Of a DNA stretch of 31,385 nt, positions 29,442 through 31,385 are shown one piece after another. Source of the stretch: Aduncisulcus paluster (Eukaryota; Fornicata); contig BQXS01010965.1 in assembly GCA_024181965.1 (NCBI GenBank), forward strand, positions 1 through 31,385. The letters run 5' to 3'. Within the stretch, counting starts at the first letter, position 1; every line of letters starts with the position of its first letter. The translations under genes and the position numbers were made by a program. The notes under the pieces are model-generated. The model worked only from the letters and a program-made list of their open reading frames with translations. It searched no databases and was not told the origin of the DNA.

Positions 29442-31385
29442 ATGAAGTATGTTATCTTCGCTCTAGTCAAAACTTGATTATCCAGGGTCCAGTTCAGGGG
29501 GTTCCCTTTATATTATGTTAGCACAATTTATATTTTACCAAATTTCCCCCCTATAATCCAAATTTACATTTCTTTTCATCCGTTCCATCAATATATTGAC
29601 AATTTGATCTAATCAATATTTCCAATGTCAGAATAGCATCGTCCAGTTCATCTAATCCACTCACTTTGCATGAACTTGAGCAATTAAAAGAAGATATCGA
29701 AGCAACATCTTCACAGGCTGCAGTGACGGCACTGTTTAAACAATCTTTTGATGGCATCAAAGCTATCTTCGACAATCATTCGCTGCCCGCACCAAAGTCA
29801 GCAATCATCTCGAACAAAGCACTTTTTTCTCAATGTTTTAAATGTTTATCCACATTTATTACCCATTCTTCCCCCAAAATTTCAACTCGTTCATCAACAA
29901 AAGAAAACGTGTTTGAAAATAATGATAAATTTGTTATCACCCTTCATAAATCCTCCACAAAGAAATTATTTAAATCTTTTATTAGTGAGATGCTCCGAAT
30001 TGAAACCATTCTCTCAGAGTACAAGGGAGAAAGGGAAGATGATAGTATCATTTCAACCACAATTTCGTTATTTAAAATGGTGGTTATATTTGTTAAAAAT
30101 TTTAAACAATTGAGACCCCCCTCATTTCATATGTCCATCTATCCTCAAGTTTTGTCTCCCCTTCTCTCGAGAATATTGTGTATTGGTGAATCCATTACCT
30201 TTGAAGATGAGTTCGTGAAGGATATTCTTGGAACATGCATTCCAATTGCATATACAACAAAAGACTCCACAAAAAATTCACTATTATTACTTATCCGCCC
30301 TCATATCTCTCCATGGATGAAGAAATACCCCGCCAAGAAGTGTTTTACACATTGGATTACCATCTTGAAGTATTTAACTCTTGATAAAGATAATATCCAT
30401 CCCCATAAAGATCGTTCCTCACAACTATGGTTTATTTTTCATCCTATCTTGGATATTGTTAAGGATATTTCTTTCAAAGATTATCATTTCGATGACTCTG
30501 CTATTTTTCGATTTTTGTCCCTTTTTACTCATCTTTGGTGTGTCCCCACTCATATTCTTGACGTGTATGAAAATATCAAAGCGAGACTTGCCGAATGGTT
30601 CGAGTTGATTATAGAACAGTCCAATTTAAAGGAGAAGAAAGAGGGAATTAAATCCTGGTCCAAACTTATTTCAACACTGTCTTCTTCTCCATCCCTTTCA
30701 TCTTATTTGTCTCCAAAATATGATTCTACTATGGAGTGGTGCAGTCAAAATGGAGGGTTATCTGAAGATTATGATAGATTTCTGAGTAATTCTCATCCTT
30801 ATCCAAAGAAATGGATAAAGTTAATCAGATCCATCAAGATATGCCAAGATTATTCATCACTACTAGAAATGTACCACGAATTAAAAGATGAAATGCTTCA
30901 AGTTTTCATCTCATCCCTTTTGAATCAAAAGGTACAAGAAAATAAGATTGAGATTCGTCTGTGTTGCCAATGTCTCAGATGGTTTGTTAATGGATTTTAC
31001 CGCACATCGTGTTATAATACTGATATAAAAGATCTCATAGAATCTTTTATTTATCATCTATCAGAAATGAACAAAATATTAGAGGGATCTCTCGATGAGG
31101 AATATTGCGTGATATGCTCAGATTATTCTGCTAAATCTTTACAAATCAAAACAGATTTGGATTCTTTTTTCCCCAATATTGCCCCAACTTTTCGAAATAT
31201 TCTTGAGAGAGGGATAAGAATGGACTTGGCTGATTCCATTTCGATTCACCTTTTATTTACTCTCAAGGTTATTTCAGAATTATCTTCATCTTCAACTCAA
31301 TATTCTATTTTTATACTTATTCAGCCCTATATCATTGAATGGATGCGATCATACGTAAAACCAACATTTTATGGAGACTGGATGG
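29442..31385 (+). CDS. Spliced helical-repeat-like protein of unknown function, 3' truncated by the window edge
   Basis: Exon 1 is only 5 nt, ATG plus AA (29442-29446); exon 2 starts at 29632 and stays open to the last base, giving 586 residues. The start reads MKIASSSSNPLTLHELEQL. The rest is rich in Leu, Ile, Phe and Trp in amphipathic helix-like stretches (for example FHMSIYPQVLSPLLSRILCI, CFTHWITILKYLTLDKDN, VFISSLLNQKVQE, IEIRLCCQCLRWFVNGFY), suggesting an ARM/HEAT-type alpha-solenoid. I do not recognise a family. No membrane anchor or catalytic motif is evident. The start rests on splicing: between the TGA just upstream in exon 2's frame (29597-29599) and residue M at about 29988 there is no ATG, while the donor at 29447 supplies one in frame. 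The C-terminus lies outside the window. Confidence 0.7.
29447..29631 (+). other. Intron of the helical-repeat-like gene (185 bp)
   Basis: Donor GTATGTT at 29447, branch-like CTAAT at 29609-29613 and acceptor AATGTCAG ending at 29631. It interrupts the second codon (phase 2), so that ATG AA joins A ATA. Confidence 0.7.

Overview
The window looks like nuclear DNA of an AT-rich, intron-poor, gene-dense protist. It carries eukaryotic genes (SNARE, SNF2 ATPase, RAD51 paralogue, protein kinase, amino-acid permease) with short spacers on both strands. TAA, TAG and TGA all end genes, so the code looks standard. A nitroreductase of a mainly prokaryotic type and the GTATGTT intron donors suggest an anaerobic metamonad-like flagellate, possibly a free-living fornicate. 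That placement is inference; there is no rRNA here to test it. I see no tRNA, rRNA, CRISPR array or transposon.

Layout. At 3-140 lies a possible C-terminal tail of a gene cut by the left edge. An XRCC3-like RAD51 paralogue (503-1672, +) converges on a small spliced TPR-like gene (2036-2453, -). That gene diverges from a Vti1-like SNARE (2640-3290, +). An ERCC6L/CSB-type SNF2 ATPase (3553-6492, +) follows. A giant unrecognised gene fills 6749-22200 (+): a propeller-like N-terminus, then thousands of mostly disordered, charged residues. Its frame is broken twice in this assembly, by a 20-N gap between two identical 299-bp blocks and by a 616-bp perfect tandem duplication. Collapsing both gives one continuous frame of about 4838 codons. 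Next come a TM1586-type nitroreductase (22437-23438, +), an AAAP/SLC38-type transporter (23649-25052, +) and a three-exon protein kinase (25418-27935, +). A Gly/His/Pro-rich mini-protein (28822-29037, -) is followed by the start of a spliced helical protein that stays open to the right edge (29442 onward, +).

Five introns can be read from the sequence, four inside coding regions and one in a probable 5' UTR. All begin GTATGTT, all contain a YTAAY branch-like motif and all end in AG. Three of the five genes or transcripts have their first intron at or within six codons of the ATG, so simple ORF calling misses the true starts. In the kinase, phase-0 introns bracket one N-terminal domain, and the next exon opens with a divergent copy of it, which is the mark of an ancestral tandem exon duplication.

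The genes do not form an obvious pathway. They cover DNA repair or chromatin (XRCC3-like, ERCC6L-like), membrane traffic (Vti1-like), amino-acid uptake, redox metabolism and signalling, as expected of an ordinary stretch of chromosome. The most notable items are the intron signature, the kinase exon duplication, the giant orphan protein with its assembly breaks, and perfect hairpins that overlap stop codons.
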